A stretch of DNA of 64,000 bases from Aselliscus stoliczkanus (Eukaryota > Chordata > Mammalia > Chiroptera > Hipposideridae). The DNA is taken from the NCBI GenBank assembly GCA_033961575.1, contig CM066740.1:65327617-65391616 (forward strand), in the 5' to 3' direction. Position 1 is the first letter of the stretch. Each line of letters starts with the position of its first letter. Positions 1 through 11,746 of the stretch are shown here, piece after piece. The position numbers and the translations under genes were made by a program. The notes below the pieces were generated by a model. It was not told where the DNA came from. It made no database searches and saw nothing but the letters and a program-made list of their open reading frames with translations.

Positions 1-1140
1 ATGTACATTATCATTTAAAAAATATTTTTGGGGTTATTATCTTGGTAGGTCAGTATAAAGAAGACCATTCCATCTTTGTCTCACAATTAATAATAGTATA
101 GACTTAAAAAATAGAAATAATTTGGCAGAGGCAAAATTAATATTTGAACACAATACATTAACCACTACCAAAAAACTCATTGTCTACCATGATCTTGACT
201 TAGGAACCTCACTTCCCATTTGTAAGCTAAAATTATGGCCAATATTAAACAGATTTGAGTGGTTCTGTGATTTTAGAGTGTAGGGTGTTATTTGTTCTTA
301 AAACTTAATCTCTTTTTGGAAAAAACATAACTTTGTAGTCTTTTATAGTCAACACAAATGAACAGAAATCTTGTCTTGTCATAAAATGTGAGAACAATCA
401 CAAGAATCTCTTTAAATAAAATGCCTTGACCAAATATTACTATAACACAGACATTGCCTTTAAATATATATTTAAGACTGTGGAGTCAAAATCCATCATC
501 TCTGTTAAAACCTGTTGAATGTGACATTTGTATTGAAATCTATTCTATATACTCAAATGTATAGTTTGCACTTTTATCTTTAAAGCAAAGTGATTATTTA
601 TTGATAAATGACATAGAATGTCATTTTTTACCTAAGTAGTGTTAGACATATCAAAGAGTTTTGTCTGAAGGGCAAAAAGATTTCACTGCATTTGAAAAGA
701 CCACGTGACAACACATCCTTAGACTTCACATATGATATGAAAGGATGATCTCCACTCATAAGATACACAAGGGAAATTATAAGTATATCAGAAAAGAAGA
801 AAAGCAAGGAGGTATGTGGTTGGGGTGTCAGGGAGTATTTGTAGTAGTTTGATGCATGTAAATATTACATCTTATAAATAATTCTTTTCAAATATATCTC
901 TGAAGTTCAGGGACACTGTTTAAGAAACAGATAGTAGATGCTTTACATGACTATATGCCATTTTTTTTTTCAAGATGAGAGCAACATTAGTTCAAACAGG
1001 AAAATGGCTTCCAAAATATTCCCTTCCTTCAGTTCTCTGTGAAGAAGAATGTCACCTGATGCTGGCAGAGGAGGACTAGGGGGAAAATGTTCCAGTTATA
1101 TTTCATTGTCAGAATCCAACAGACACATCTTCATCTAAAT

Positions 1141-1700
1141 TATTTTGTCAACAGCCCTGTCGTGCCCTTTCTAACCTTATTTGGCACAAGTGAATAATTA
1201 GATACACAGGGGTGTGACTCCAGTTGAAGGTGTTGGCATCGTAGCACTCTGTGAAAATATTAACTATGAGGTTAACTCCAATTTTCTCTTCTTTAATTAA
1301 ATGCACATGGTACTAATGAGGTAACCTACTGTTCCTTGATAGCACTAATTAGCTAAGAGGAGAGTACACTCTCACACTGCAATTTAAACCTAAAAATAAG
1401 GTTGAAATATGCTAATTGCAGGCAATTTAAAACAGTACAAGTTGAAGAACTAGTCATAATAAAAGAAACTGCTTTACAGCTAGGCAGCTGTAACTTTGGT
1501 TAAAATCAAAACAAGCTACATGATTTTTGGACTGCTATTTAATAAGGTCATATGCAGCCTAAAAAAATGAAATCCTATGCCATATCATAGCAATGACTCA
1601 GACTAACAAAGACTCCTCAGATTAACACTCATCTACATAAAATCTAAAATGAGTGAGCATCACAAGAACTCCAAAGGTGTCATGCCACTGCTTATGTTTA
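1141..1700. promoter_or_regulatory. Candidate conserved intronic element rich in homeodomain-type motifs
   Basis: This repeat-free block has several TAATTA-type cores close together: TTAATTAAATGCA near 1292, CACTAATTAGCTAAG near 1344 and GCTAATTGCAGGCAATT near 1410. It also holds CAGCTG at 1486-1491 and many purine/pyrimidine-balanced words. Dense motifs of this kind in unique sequence inside a developmental regulator suggest an enhancer. Conservation cannot be seen from one sequence, so this is inference. Confidence 0.35.
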
Positions 1701-3221
1701 ACACTGAAGACTGAACTCCACAAATAAGCAACATCACCTTAAACTCTTTCAAGAGCACCACATTAAATAAAATTGTACTTTGTGTCTCCAATATTAACAA
1801 AACATGTCAATGTGCTGAAGATTTGTCATTCCCATCACAGGGCTGGAAGGGAGGATACAGAGAGGAGTAAATCCTGGCACATGACGAATACAGGAAATAC
1901 AAAGGAAACTTCTAGACAATGTACAAGTATGGAAAATACACAACAGATGCTATAGCACAAGATGAAGGGGGTACAGTAAGGCTACAGGTGCCAAAATATC
2001 AGGAGGATTTCATCATAAGAAGGATATTTTTTACTACATTTCCTCCACAGATTAGAGCTTTGGGGTGCAAGTAGCCCGAAGCCTCACAGTGAGAGACAAT
2101 ATTCTCCATTCTTGGGTCAAAAGACTCAGAAACATAATTTCAGTAATCCAAGTATAATCCAAACACAACTTTGTTTCTCATTTCCCAAATATAGTTTTTA
2201 ACTGATAAACACTGGGAAATTTTGACATAAAGCAAGATTCTGAAGGACTTTCTGAGCCATCAAAAAAGATAATATGTTTTGATTGGTGTCAAATATATTT
2301 TCTTTTTTTTTTTTGATTGTCCAAAATATATGATATATTTTTATTAGCCAAAAATTTTAATTAGCCAAAAATGCTCATTGTCTGACAATGGGAAATCTTT
2401 CCTGTTACCACATATAAAAATAAAGCATGTTAAAATGATATTGTCATTCAGGTATCCTTAGAGATAGGGATTGCCCTATACTAGGACTCACGGTGACATT
2501 TTTCTGCTTTTGTCACTTTGCATGCAAAATCATAAAATACATATAGTTAAAACCATAGAAAGAGTTGAACAAACAATAAACATGAAGAGATACAGAGTAA
2601 AATTTGTAAAGATAAAAAGTCAACTTACTTTTAATTGACTGAAGAATAATAACAGAAAGAGAGCAAACCATTTGCAAGGCAAAGTCTTTTAAGTACCTCC
2701 CACCTAATAGCTCCCACAGTTAAATGAGATACACTTTGTACTAGCACTAGTCAGTGAGCAAGCATTGCCAGAAGGCTTGGTTGAGGAAACTGTGCTTGGG
2801 AAAACCCACCCTGCTTCTTCTCCTGGTTGTCCTAGAACTTTCTACAACAGGAAGTGACAGAATGTTGGCAGGAGACGCTAATAACCCTCTGACCGACAGT
2901 GCTTTACTAGACCTATGAGGCTGCAGGTCTGTAGAGGAGTAGGAAGGCGAATTAAATCAGACAGTCGTTTAGAAATGGCTCTCCTGGAGGCAACCTGACA
3001 TATTCCAGAAAATCACAGGGAAACACAATGTGAATGGATGTTTTAAGTGTTTACATCTGTTTCAAATAAGCACCAAAGAAACTTTTAACAGTGAAAAGGC
3101 CAAGACAACGTCCTGGATGGGCTTTCAGCATGAACTTCAGATGGAATCTATTCTTTAGTCCAATATGGGTCATTGTGATTTTCTGTGAGGACAATAAAGA
3201 GTAAATTATTTAATGTTGAAA

Positions 3222-3390
3222 GTAAGAATGCTAGCTCTGGAGACAGCCTGCTGGAGTTTAGATCGAGACTCAACGCAGACTACACAGTTGACCTTGAGCA
3301 AGTTACTCAGCCCTCTTGGCCTCTCCCTCTCTAGAAAGGGGTACTAAGTAACCATCACATGCTTATTAAAACATTGATTTGCTACTACTT
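3222..3390 (+). repeat. MIR SINE relic
   Basis: It keeps the MIR order: AGAATGCTAGCTCTGGAG, then CCTGCTGGAGTTTAGAT, then TTGACCTTGAGCAAGTTACTCAG and CTCTTGGCCTC, corresponding to the tRNA-derived head and the conserved core. It is well diverged, as expected of an ancient mammalian element. Confidence 0.8.
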
Positions 3391-4584
3391 GCATACTTAG
3401 CTATGGGTTTAATATTTATTAGCTATCATTACTACTTCAGAACTACATTCAATGTTTTTCAAATAAAAAAGCTAGTAAAGATCTACTAGGTGTAAAACAA
3501 TATTATACATGGTAAAGGATGCGAAAATTCTCAAGACATTGCATCTGCATTCAAGTACCTTTCAGTCTGTCATTAGACTTCATGATATCAATCAAAGCTT
3601 CTTCCACCTGAATAAAAAGTATTTTTTCTCTTTAGAAAGATGGTGCAGCAAAGCAAGAAGTTAATATGAGTGTGTTTGTATTCAGTGACAAGGTAAAATG
3701 ACTTCCAAGAAAGAATACAGTTTTTTTCAAAGTTGATGAAAATTATATTTTTCATAGAAAAGTAGGTAAGTATTATATATTGATTTTTCCTGACAAATGA
3801 AAATGTTTTAAATTGAGGTTGGCTGAAAATATGTTCAAATTTTTCTTTAACATGTTTAAAATGTTAGGGTCACAATATTTGGGTAAAATTATATCTGAAT
3901 GGAATAGTGGCCTACATTTTAAAGGTGCAAACATTCTAAAAAGTGTTCAGCTAGTCAAGAAATCTGGACACTCTTGAAATGATATAAAGCAAAAACTAAA
4001 TGAAGTGGTTGATTGGCCTTTCTGCCACTCCAGTTGGTTTGTTTTTTGGGTTGCCTGGCTGTTTGTGGGGCCATTCTTCATCACATGTGATAGAAAGTGT
4101 CCCAGGGACAGTGTGGCCAGGGTGGAACCAGGATGATATGTGTTGGCATTGTAAATTAAAACCACTTCATCCTTCCCAACCCCATCTTTGAAAAACACAT
4201 TAGAAGCTGCTTTGCTCCCACAGAGGAGGTAAAAAAAAGAGAACTGATTCCTGGAAAACACTTTGGGCATTTCTAAAACCAGTGGTTCCGAGTAGTTGGC
4301 GAATTGTTTAGAGTCAGTCAGTGAGAAGCAGGGAACGTATACCTTGGAAGACCAACTCAACATGAGCACTTGCTTGAGGATGTTTCATTCTCCACTCTAA
4401 GGAAGCTAGTGCTGCCTTACTTCCTTCTGTGGCACAGGCTGCAAAACTCTGGACAATACTGAGAACATGCTGTAGCCATTAAAGAATTGCTGTGCAGAGA
4501 AGAGAAATGAAGCCCACACAGCTAAAATTATTTACAAAGCCCATGTTTCTATTTATTTTTTAAAGTGGCTGTGCATCATATACC

Positions 4585-4765
4585 CCACAGTACAGGTCTT
4601 CAAACTTCAGCATGTAAAAGAATTCCTGGATAAGCTGTTATCATTGCAGATTCAAGGCTGCTGTCCCAGAGATTCAGATTCAAAAGACCTGGAATAGGGT
4701 TTAGGAATATGCATTTTAACAAGCATCTTGGTGATTGTGATCACACTTCAGGAAACATTGTTTTC
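4585..4765 (+). mobile_element. MER5A-type hAT-Charlie non-autonomous DNA transposon relic
   Basis: The order of diagnostic words follows MER5A: CAGGTCTTCAAACTTCAGCATG at the left end, AGAGATTCAGATTCAAAAGACCTGG in the centre, GAATATGCATTTTAACAAGC, then TTGGTGATTGTGATCACACTTCAGGAAAC towards the right end. It is diverged but nearly full length. Confidence 0.75.
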
Positions 4766-5323
4766 TGTGTTTGGATATATGTGTGGCAGGATATTTTTTT
4801 CATTGTTTTATTCTATTATTCTTCCTGTCAGTCAATACCTTGTCATAATATATTTAGCACATTTACTATTTGCTAAAAACTATATTACCACATGGCTATA
4901 AAAATGAATAAAAATAGTCCTTGCCTCCAAAGAGAGTGGGAAAAACAGCCTTGTAAACTAGGATGCAACAAAGTAAATGCCATTTACAGGGGCTCCTAGC
5001 TTCTTTTTGTATTTGAACAGCTTTGTGAATATGGTAAAATCTAAAATAGCTGACTTGGAAAAAAAAGTGTAAATGCATTACATAAGATAGAAGAAATTGG
5101 AAAGAAAATCAGTTTGCCTAAATTTCTAATTCCAAATTTCAATTCAATCTTCAAAATATTTAAAAAGCCACATTTGTGACATATTAATAAATATGTTTCT
5201 TTATAAATGCATTAAATTATAAGATACAGTGATAAGTTTGATAACCACTATAATTTTGAAGTAGCAATAAGCATTAAAAGTATCTCTAGATATTTTTGCC
5301 AACTGTGATGTGATATGAAAATA

Positions 5324-5615
5324 TACAGAGGGTGCCAAAAAATGTATATACATTTTAAGAAGGAAGAAACTATATTAAAATTGTAATAATTAAACAAACA
5401 AACAAAAAAAACTCCAAAACTGCTATTTTGGGCCAGCTGAGTGGTGCGGTGGTTAAGTGCTGGCTTGGGAAGCCAGCAGCCTTGGTTCGGGTCCCACGTA
5501 TGAGAGCCAGTGACACTGCCCTCAAAAAAAAAAAAAAATTGTGATAGTGAATATATACCAATAAACCAATAACAAAAGATGAATAAAACTCATGTGTATA
5601 CATTTTTTGATATTT
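5324..5615. mobile_element. Mariner-like non-autonomous transposon relic, split by a SINE
   Basis: The left end reads ACAGAGGGTGCCAAAAAATG then TATATACATTTTAAG. The right end holds TGTGTATACATTTTTTG, which is the inverted form of the same terminal region, although the last bases have decayed. The two halves are separated by the SINE inserted between about 5389 and 5534. Confidence 0.5.
5430..5534 (+). mobile_element. Short tRNA-derived bat SINE
   Basis: It has the family head GGGCCAGCTGAGTGGTGCGG, an A-box-like TGGTGCGGTGG, a B-box-like GGTTCGGGTCC and the end GACACTGCCCTC followed by poly(A). Candidate target duplications are AAAATTGTAATA (5377-5388) and AAAATTGTGATA (5535-5546). If these are right, about 40 bases of A/C-rich sequence in front of the SINE (5389-5429) were inserted with it. 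Confidence 0.9.
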
Positions 5616-7100
5616 ACTAGAGATAATCTAATAAATTATCTATTTCCGGTCAAGATGACAGAGTAGGCAAACACTCTTCTCATGACAACAACATAATTAC
5701 AATTAAACTAAAGAACAACCATCATTGAGAATCACCTGAAATCTAGCTGAACTGAAGTCCTACAACTAAGGACATACAGAAGAAGCCATCTCAAGACTGG
5801 TAGGCAGGGTGGAGATGTAGAACGGGCTGGTCCCACACCAGCATGTGACCATTAAAAGTCAAGAGGGAAATCTCAGCTGCAGAGGTTCCCCCTCCCTCCA
5901 TGAGTGAGGGGTCTCAGCCCCTCCCCAGGCTTCCCAGCCCAGTGTTCCAGTGTCAGGGAGAGAAGACCCTATATAACTTCTGGCTGTGAAAACCAGCAGA
6001 GATGGTGGCTGAGTGAGAGTGAAGACAGCTGAAGTCCTGAGTGCTCTCTCCTCTTAAAGATCCCACATATGGATTTGCTGACAGACTCATTCACTAAGCT
6101 CCAGTGCTGGGACAGCTTGAGGGGCACCAAGAACATATGAGCAGGAACTGAATTATCTGGCTCAGGGAGAGGGCTGGAGGGACAGCTTTCTCTGAGACAG
6201 TGGAGCTGGTGAAGGCACTGTTTCTTTGTAGAGCCCTTCTCCCTCCTGGCATGAAGATGCAGGTGGCTTACCATATTTGAGTCTCCATCATCCTGGCTAT
6301 CTCTACTCATTCACCTCACCCTGGTGATTCCCTGAGACCCTGCCCCTCCCAACTTTTGGGTCCATCCAAACCACTTCCAGTGGCTTTTCTGTACAAATGG
6401 CCTGTCTTGATTCATGCTGTACTGTCCTAAAATCTCTCAAAGGTCCACAAAACCCAAACAAGCAGTATCTGGCTTTGGCATATCCCACACCTCTGGCTGT
6501 GCAGTCCTAAGCCTGCCACTAGGACAGCAACCTCAGTTCATGACTTGGACTCTCACGGCACCTCCAAGCCCAGTGCTGGTAATGGCCATGTGTGGATTGC
6601 TTTGCGGCTTATGCCCTGGGCAGGGCACAGGCTGTGGCTGAAGTTGGCCTGCAGCAGCTCCCTTCCAAGGAGTCCCCTGGGGATGGCATGTCTGGAGGCC
6701 AGCTTCTAACGAAGCTGGAGCATCATCTGGCTGCCTCCAAGGATGATACACCCAAGGATCACACTGAGCAGGCACCAGAGCCCTGCTAAAGTAAATCCTA
6801 CTCCATAGAGTCAGCACCTGCACAGCAGCTCCTCCACTGTAGTCAAAGCCAGTCTTCACAACCAATCAGCACAAGAATTAATCCCTCCTATTGATGTACA
6901 AACAGCAACCAAGGCTCAATTATAACAGAAGAGTACACACAACCCACGCAAGGGACACACCTGGAGCACCTGGCTCTGTGACCAAGGAGACTGTGCCACT
7001 AAGCCCCACAGCAAACCTACTACAGAAGTCCACTCTATTAGGACCAGGAAGCTTAGCAGCCCTTCTTAACAAATAGAAACAAACACAGAGAGGCAGCAAA

Positions 7101-7990
7101 ATGGGGAGACAAAGAACCATCTCCCAAATGAAAGACCAGGACAAAACTCCAGGAAAAGAACTAAATAAAATGGAGACAAGCAATCCACCACATGCAGAGT
7201 TCAAAACACTGGTTATAAGAATGCTTAGTGATCCCAGGGAGAACTTCCACAAAGAGATAGGAAACATAAAAATGGAGATAGAAAACATAAAAAATTATCA
7301 GTCAGAAATAAAAACTATAATAACTGAAATGAAGAATACATAATAGGAAATTAACAGTAGATTAGATGAAGCAAGGGATCAAATCAGTGATTTAGAAAAT
7401 AAGGTAAGAGAAAGCACCCAACAGAAGAGCAAAAAGAAAAAAAGAATCTAAGAAAATGAGGATAGTTTAGGGGGCCTCTGGAACAACATATAGCATACCA
7501 TCATTCACATCACAAGGAGACGAGAGGGAGCAAGGAATTGAATACCTATTTGAAAAAAATAACAATGGAAAATTTCTCTAACCTGATGAAGGAAAGAAAC
7601 ATACAAGCCCAGGAAGCACAGAGCATCTCAAACAAAATGAACCCAAAGAAGCCCACAGCAAGACACATCATAATTAAAATGCCAAAGTTTAAAGAATAAG
7701 AAAGAATCTTAAAAGCAGCAAGAGAAAAGCAGCTAGTTACCTACAAGGGAACTCCCATAAGACTGTCTGCTGATTTCTCATCAGAAACTTTGCAGGCCAG
7801 AAGGGACTGGCATGAAATATTCAAAGTGATGAAAAGTAAGGACCTATAATCAAGATTACTCTACCCAGCAAGCTATCATTTAAAATTGAAGGACAGATAG
7901 AGTTTCCCAGACAAGAAAAAGCTAAAGGAATTCATCACCACCAAACCAGAATAACAAGGAATCTTAGAAGGACTTCTTTAAACCAAAAAA
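7101..7990 (+). pseudogene. LINE ORF1 remnant (RNA-binding chaperone), inactivated
   Basis: The first 80 codons (7101-7343) are open and begin MGRQRTISQMKDQDKTPGKE, the typical L1/HAL1 ORF1 start, with a coiled-coil-like stretch NIKMEIENIKNYQSEIK. A stop after EMKNT ends the frame. Downstream the ORF1 body is still recognisable in pieces, including ETLQARRDWHEIFKVMKSKD near 7785-7845 and FPDKKKLKEFITTKP near 7905-7950, with several stops and frame changes. ORF1p packages LINE RNA; this copy cannot make a full product. Confidence 0.8.
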
Positions 7991-8689
7991 CAAAGCAAAA
8001 ACAAAGAAACAAACAAAAAAGATAAAAACTATAATAAAATGGCAATAACTACATGTCTATCAAAAATTACTTTAAATATAAAAGGATTAAATGCTCCAGC
8101 CAAAAGATAAGGTGGCTGAGTAGAGAAGAAAACAAGACCCTAACATATGCTGCCTATAGGAGACTCACTTCAGATTCAAAGACACAAACAGACTGAAAAT
8201 AAAGGGATGGAAAAAGTTATTTCATGAAAATGTAAACAAACAAACAAGCTGGGATAGCAATACTTACATTAGACAAAATAGTCTTTAAAACAGAGACTAT
8301 AAAAGAGACAAAGTAATCCAGTAACCCAGTAATCCAGCTTCTGTGTACTGATCTGAAGAAACCCAAAAAGTTACTTCAAGGTGACCTGTATATCCATGTC
8401 ATTGCAGCATTGTTTACAATGGCCAAGATATGGAGGCAGTCTTGGTGTCTGTTGATGGAGGAATGGATAAAGAGGAGGTATATATACATATATAAAATGG
8501 AATATTGCTGGGCCAGGGAAGGGATTGAATTCTTGCCATCTGTGGCAGCATGGATGGACCTGGAGGGTATTGTGCTGAGTGGAGTATGTCAGACAGAGAA
8601 AGACAGATGCAATGAGATTTCTCTTATAAGTGGAATCTAAAGAAGAAAAATAAACAATTAAACAAACCAGAACAAACTCATAGATACAG

Positions 8690-9352
8690 AGAACATTTTG
8701 TTGGTTGCCAGATGGGAAGGAGGTTAGGGGTGAGTGAAAAAGGGAATGGAATTCAGCAGTGCAAAGTGGGATGTATAGCATAAGGAATATAGCCAATAAT
8801 ATTGTAATCACTGTATGGTGTCAGATGGGTATTAGGTTTAACGAGATAATGGGTGGGAGAGGTGCTGGGGCAGGGTGAAAAAGGGAAGGGATTAAGAATT
8901 ACAAATTGGTAGTTACAAAATAGTCATGGGATGTAAAGTAAAGCATAAGGAATATAGTCACTAATATGGTAATAACTATGTGTAGCACGGGTGGGTATTA
9001 GACTCTTAAATTATATAAATGTGTAACCACTATGCTGTACAGCTGAAATTAATATAAAATAATATTGAGTGTCAACTGTAATTAAAAGTTTTTTTTACAG
9101 GGGCGGGGGTAAAGGTGAAGAGGAATAAGAGGTCCAAATGTCCATGTATAACACAAATAAGTCATGAAGATGTAGTGTATAGCATGGGGAATATAGTCAA
9201 TAATATTGAAATCTTAGCGTGGTACAGTGTCAGACGGTAGCTGGACTTACTATGGGGATCACTTCTTTAGGCATATAAATGTTGATTAACTATGGTGTAT
9301 ACCTGAAACTGATGTAATATTGTATGCTAGCTACATTTTAATAAAAGTTTCA
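8690..9352 (+). repeat. Reiterated L1 3'-end modules
   Basis: The module containing 'GGAATATAGYCAATAATATTG' followed by a TGGTG/CAGATGG block occurs at about 8780, 8945 and 9185. The terminal motif (CTGAAATTAATATAA... then TTAAAAG) occurs at about 9044-9088 and again, as CTGAAACTGATGTAATATTG then TTTTAATAAAAG, at about 9303-9348. The element therefore carries two complete and one partial copy of its 3' tail in tandem. Confidence 0.65.
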
Positions 9353-9549
9353 AAAATAATGTCTTAATTAGAAGAGAAATTAAGACTAGTGTTTTTCTCC
9401 ATTCATGTTAATAGACCTCCTGAATTCTATCCTTGATTAAGAAACTCTAAATCATTGAGAGAAATACATTGTTGAAGAGGTAAAATGTACAGTTTGATTA
9501 TATTGAAAAACGGTATTTTCTACCTGACTCCCAAAGAATGAGTAGAAAC

Positions 9550-10195
9550 TTATTACTTGGAAAAGGAAGTAGCAGGAGAGAAATAAGGCAGAATCCAAAG
9601 GACTTAGGACTGTGCCTAAGAAATGTAATAATTTGGAGATGGCAGGAGTGTGGTATGGATGAGAAATAAGGCTGGAAATGTTAAGACTATGAAAAGTTCT
9701 GCTCATCAGACAAAGGGAATTTCTATTATGTCCTAAGGTAAAGGGGAGTAGTAGATTTTCTTTTTAGGAAACTAGAGAAAAGCATGAGGGTGTGGGTTAA
9801 GTCTGGAATTGGGAAACACTAGTAGCTGGCAGCCTGAGATGCCGAGCAGATCACCTGAATCAGTAGCAATGAGAGGGAGAAGCGGATACTGAGTTTGAGG
9901 AAAGACTCACTTCAGAGGGCTTTAAGACAACCTTAGTGACTGAGAGAGAGTGCAGGATAAGGGACACTAGAAGTGGACTGTGATATCACTGGCAAGACAA
10001 GAGGATGCAAGAAAAACTTTTTGGAAGGAATGGAAGAGAATTTGCTTAATTTGGAAATACTAAATTAGAGGTGCCTGCAGGACATCTGGGTAGATATTTC
10101 GAGCAGACCTTTGAGTATATAAGCCTTAAGGTCAGGAAAGAAGGGAAGATATACAGAGACAATGTGGCCTGATGTTGTGACTTTCTAGAGGAATA
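9550..10195 (+). repeat. Ancient interspersed repeat, family not assigned
   Basis: Purine-rich sequence with words such as GAGGTGCCTGCAGGACATCTGGG then GATATTTCGAGCAGACCTTTGAGTATATAAG (10070-10125) resembles a widespread old mammalian repeat whose name I cannot give with certainty. Related pieces occur near 25.1-26.4 and 43.6-46.0 kb. It contains no open frame worth reporting. Confidence 0.4.
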
Positions 10196-10314
10196 TTCAG
10201 TAGCTTGCTTGAGAACCAGGAGTAAGGAAAACCACAGAGTTTAGAAAATGGATGAGCAAGTACTGTGGCAGGGTGAGAGGATGATGCAAAACAGTGATAA
10301 CCGAGGTGTCCTTG

Positions 10315-11225
10315 AGCTGATGATGGGATAAAAATGAGGAATACACAAGTATATACAATGGAATCCTACGAGCCCATGAGAAAAGATGAAATATGGCCAT
10401 TTTTGACAACATGGGTGGGTCTTAAGATTATTATGCTAAGTAAGTCAGACAGAAAAAGTCGAGAACCATATGACTTCACTCATATGTGGGAGATAAAACT
10501 GGAAGCAACAAAGGAACAAGACAAATGAAAAAAGAAACGAGGGCCGGCCGAGTGGCGCATTGGTTGAGCGCTGGTTTTGGGATGCCAGCGGCCCCGGTTC
10601 GGATCCCACGTGAGGGCCGGTGACACTGCCCTCTACAGCTGACGGCGGCTCCACCTGGAGCTGGGCTGTGCGAGCCCCGGTGATGGTGTGGGCTGCAGCC
10701 CCTGCTGCAGTGGGCTGCCGTGGGCTGCAGTGAGTGGCCCGCAGCCAGCGTAAGCGGCTGGCAGCCAAGCGTGGGCTGCCGATGGCCGCGGTGGGCGGCA
10801 TCCAGAGGCCAGCGACCGATCTGCCTCATCCGGGAGGAGCGCAATGACGATACCAACAGTGAGGCAGCATCCTCCGCGACTAAACTGAGGAACAAAAAGA
10901 CAGCAACTTGTCTGTTCCCCTTCCCCGATTCCCCAACGCTGTTCCCCTCCGCCAATTCCCCAATAAAATCTTAAAAAAAAAAAAAAAAAAAAAAGAAACG
11001 AAAACTCACAGACACAGACAATAGTTTAGTAGTTACCAGAGAGTAAGTGGGGAGGGAGAATAGAAGAGGGTAGAGGGGGGTCAAATATATGGTGATAGAA
11101 GGAGAACTGACTCTGGGTGGTGAATACACAATGTGATAGATAGATGATGCACTACAGAATTGTACACTTGAAACCTATATAATTTTATTAACTGATGTCT
11201 CCCTAATAAATTTAATTTAAAAAAC
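10315..11225 (+). mobile_element. L1 3' end, interrupted by a long SINE
   Basis: The left part has ATACAATGGAATCCTACGAGCC and the TATGCTAAGTAAGTCAGACAG and CATATGACTTCACTCATATGTGG words typical of L1 3' UTRs. After the SINE (10541-10990) it resumes with AAACTCACAGACACAGACAA, GGTCAAATATATGGTGATAG, TTGTACACTTGAAACCTATATAA and the end CCTAATAAATTTAATTTAAAA. It is 5' truncated, as most L1 copies are. Confidence 0.85.
10541..10990 (+). mobile_element. Long tRNA-derived bat SINE with T+ tail
   Basis: It starts GGGCCGGCCGAGTGGCGCAT and has an A-box-like TGGCGCATTGG and a B box GGTTCGGATCC. A GC-rich body with many GGCTGC/GGCTGGCAGCC words follows, then a tail with TCCCCAATAAAATCTTAAAA. The duplication AAAAGAAACGA is found at 10530-10540 and 10991-11001. 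AATAAA plus a TCTT-type Pol III stop places it in the T+ class of mammalian SINEs. Several CpGs remain, suggesting a fairly young copy. Its 118- and 159-codon open frames are by-products of the GC-rich body. Confidence 0.92.
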
Positions 11226-11642
11226 GAATGTCTGTAATATCATTAATTATGGAATACAGCTTGCTCAGGAAGAAGTGGAGGTGGGTGGAGGTCATCATGG
11301 TGTGTGGGGGGAATGATGCTTATGATTAGAATAGGTATTACTTAGATCCCCCAATTCAAATTGATTTTTAAAAATTTGTCCAAGGCCATGGAGAATAGTG
11401 TTAAAGGTATTATTGATTAATAAAAACTTGTAATTTTAAAAAGTAAATTTTAAGCTTGTTTTCTTCATGGATTACTTAAATTTAAAAAATAGTATGTATT
11501 TTATTTTCTGTGGTAAACATATGCCAAATTGATATCATTCACTGGTAACAAATTCAACATGAAAATCCAAATTTACAAAATTAAATTAGGGATTATTATT
11601 TCTTTAATAGAAGAATTATTCAAATTAAAAATGTGGTTAAGA

Positions 11643-11746
11643 GGGCCAGCCAAGTGGTGTGGTGCTTAAGAGCTGGCTTGGGACGCCAGCAGTCCCGGTT
11701 TGGGTCCCACATATGAGGGCCAATGACACTGCCCTCAAAAAAAAAA
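11643..11746 (+). mobile_element. Short tRNA-derived bat SINE
   Basis: It begins GGGCCAGCCAAGTGGTGTGG and ends GACACTGCCCTC plus poly(A). A 16-base target duplication with one mismatch flanks it: AAAAATGTGGTTAAGA at 11627-11642 and AAAAATGTGGTGAAGA at 11747-11762. Confidence 0.93.

Larger units (their letters stand above)
5645..9355 (+). mobile_element. HAL1/L1-type LINE, nearly complete but dead
   Basis: The left end has the L1-like start CAAGATGACAGAGTAGGC, followed by a long GC-richer 5' UTR (to about 7100), a broken ORF1 (7101 to about 7990), only remnants resembling the start of ORF2 (near 8040-8330), and an L1 3' UTR from about 8330. There is no room for a reverse transcriptase, as in the HAL1 group or an internally deleted L1. 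The 3' end is repeated (see 8690-9352). Sense is opposite to FOXP2. Confidence 0.8.

Noticed and set aside
3947..4369. 140-codon minus-strand open frame, in the FOXP2 sense
   Set aside because: No recognisable domain and no splice context. By a rough stop-codon estimate for AT-rich sequence, about one open frame of this length is expected by chance in 64 kb on six frames.
10445..10955. Open frames of 118 and 159 codons (-) and 84 codons (+)
   Set aside because: They lie mostly within the GC-rich body of the long SINE, where stop codons are rare. The frames at 24498-24785, 50997-51215 and 62255-62587 are explained in the same way.
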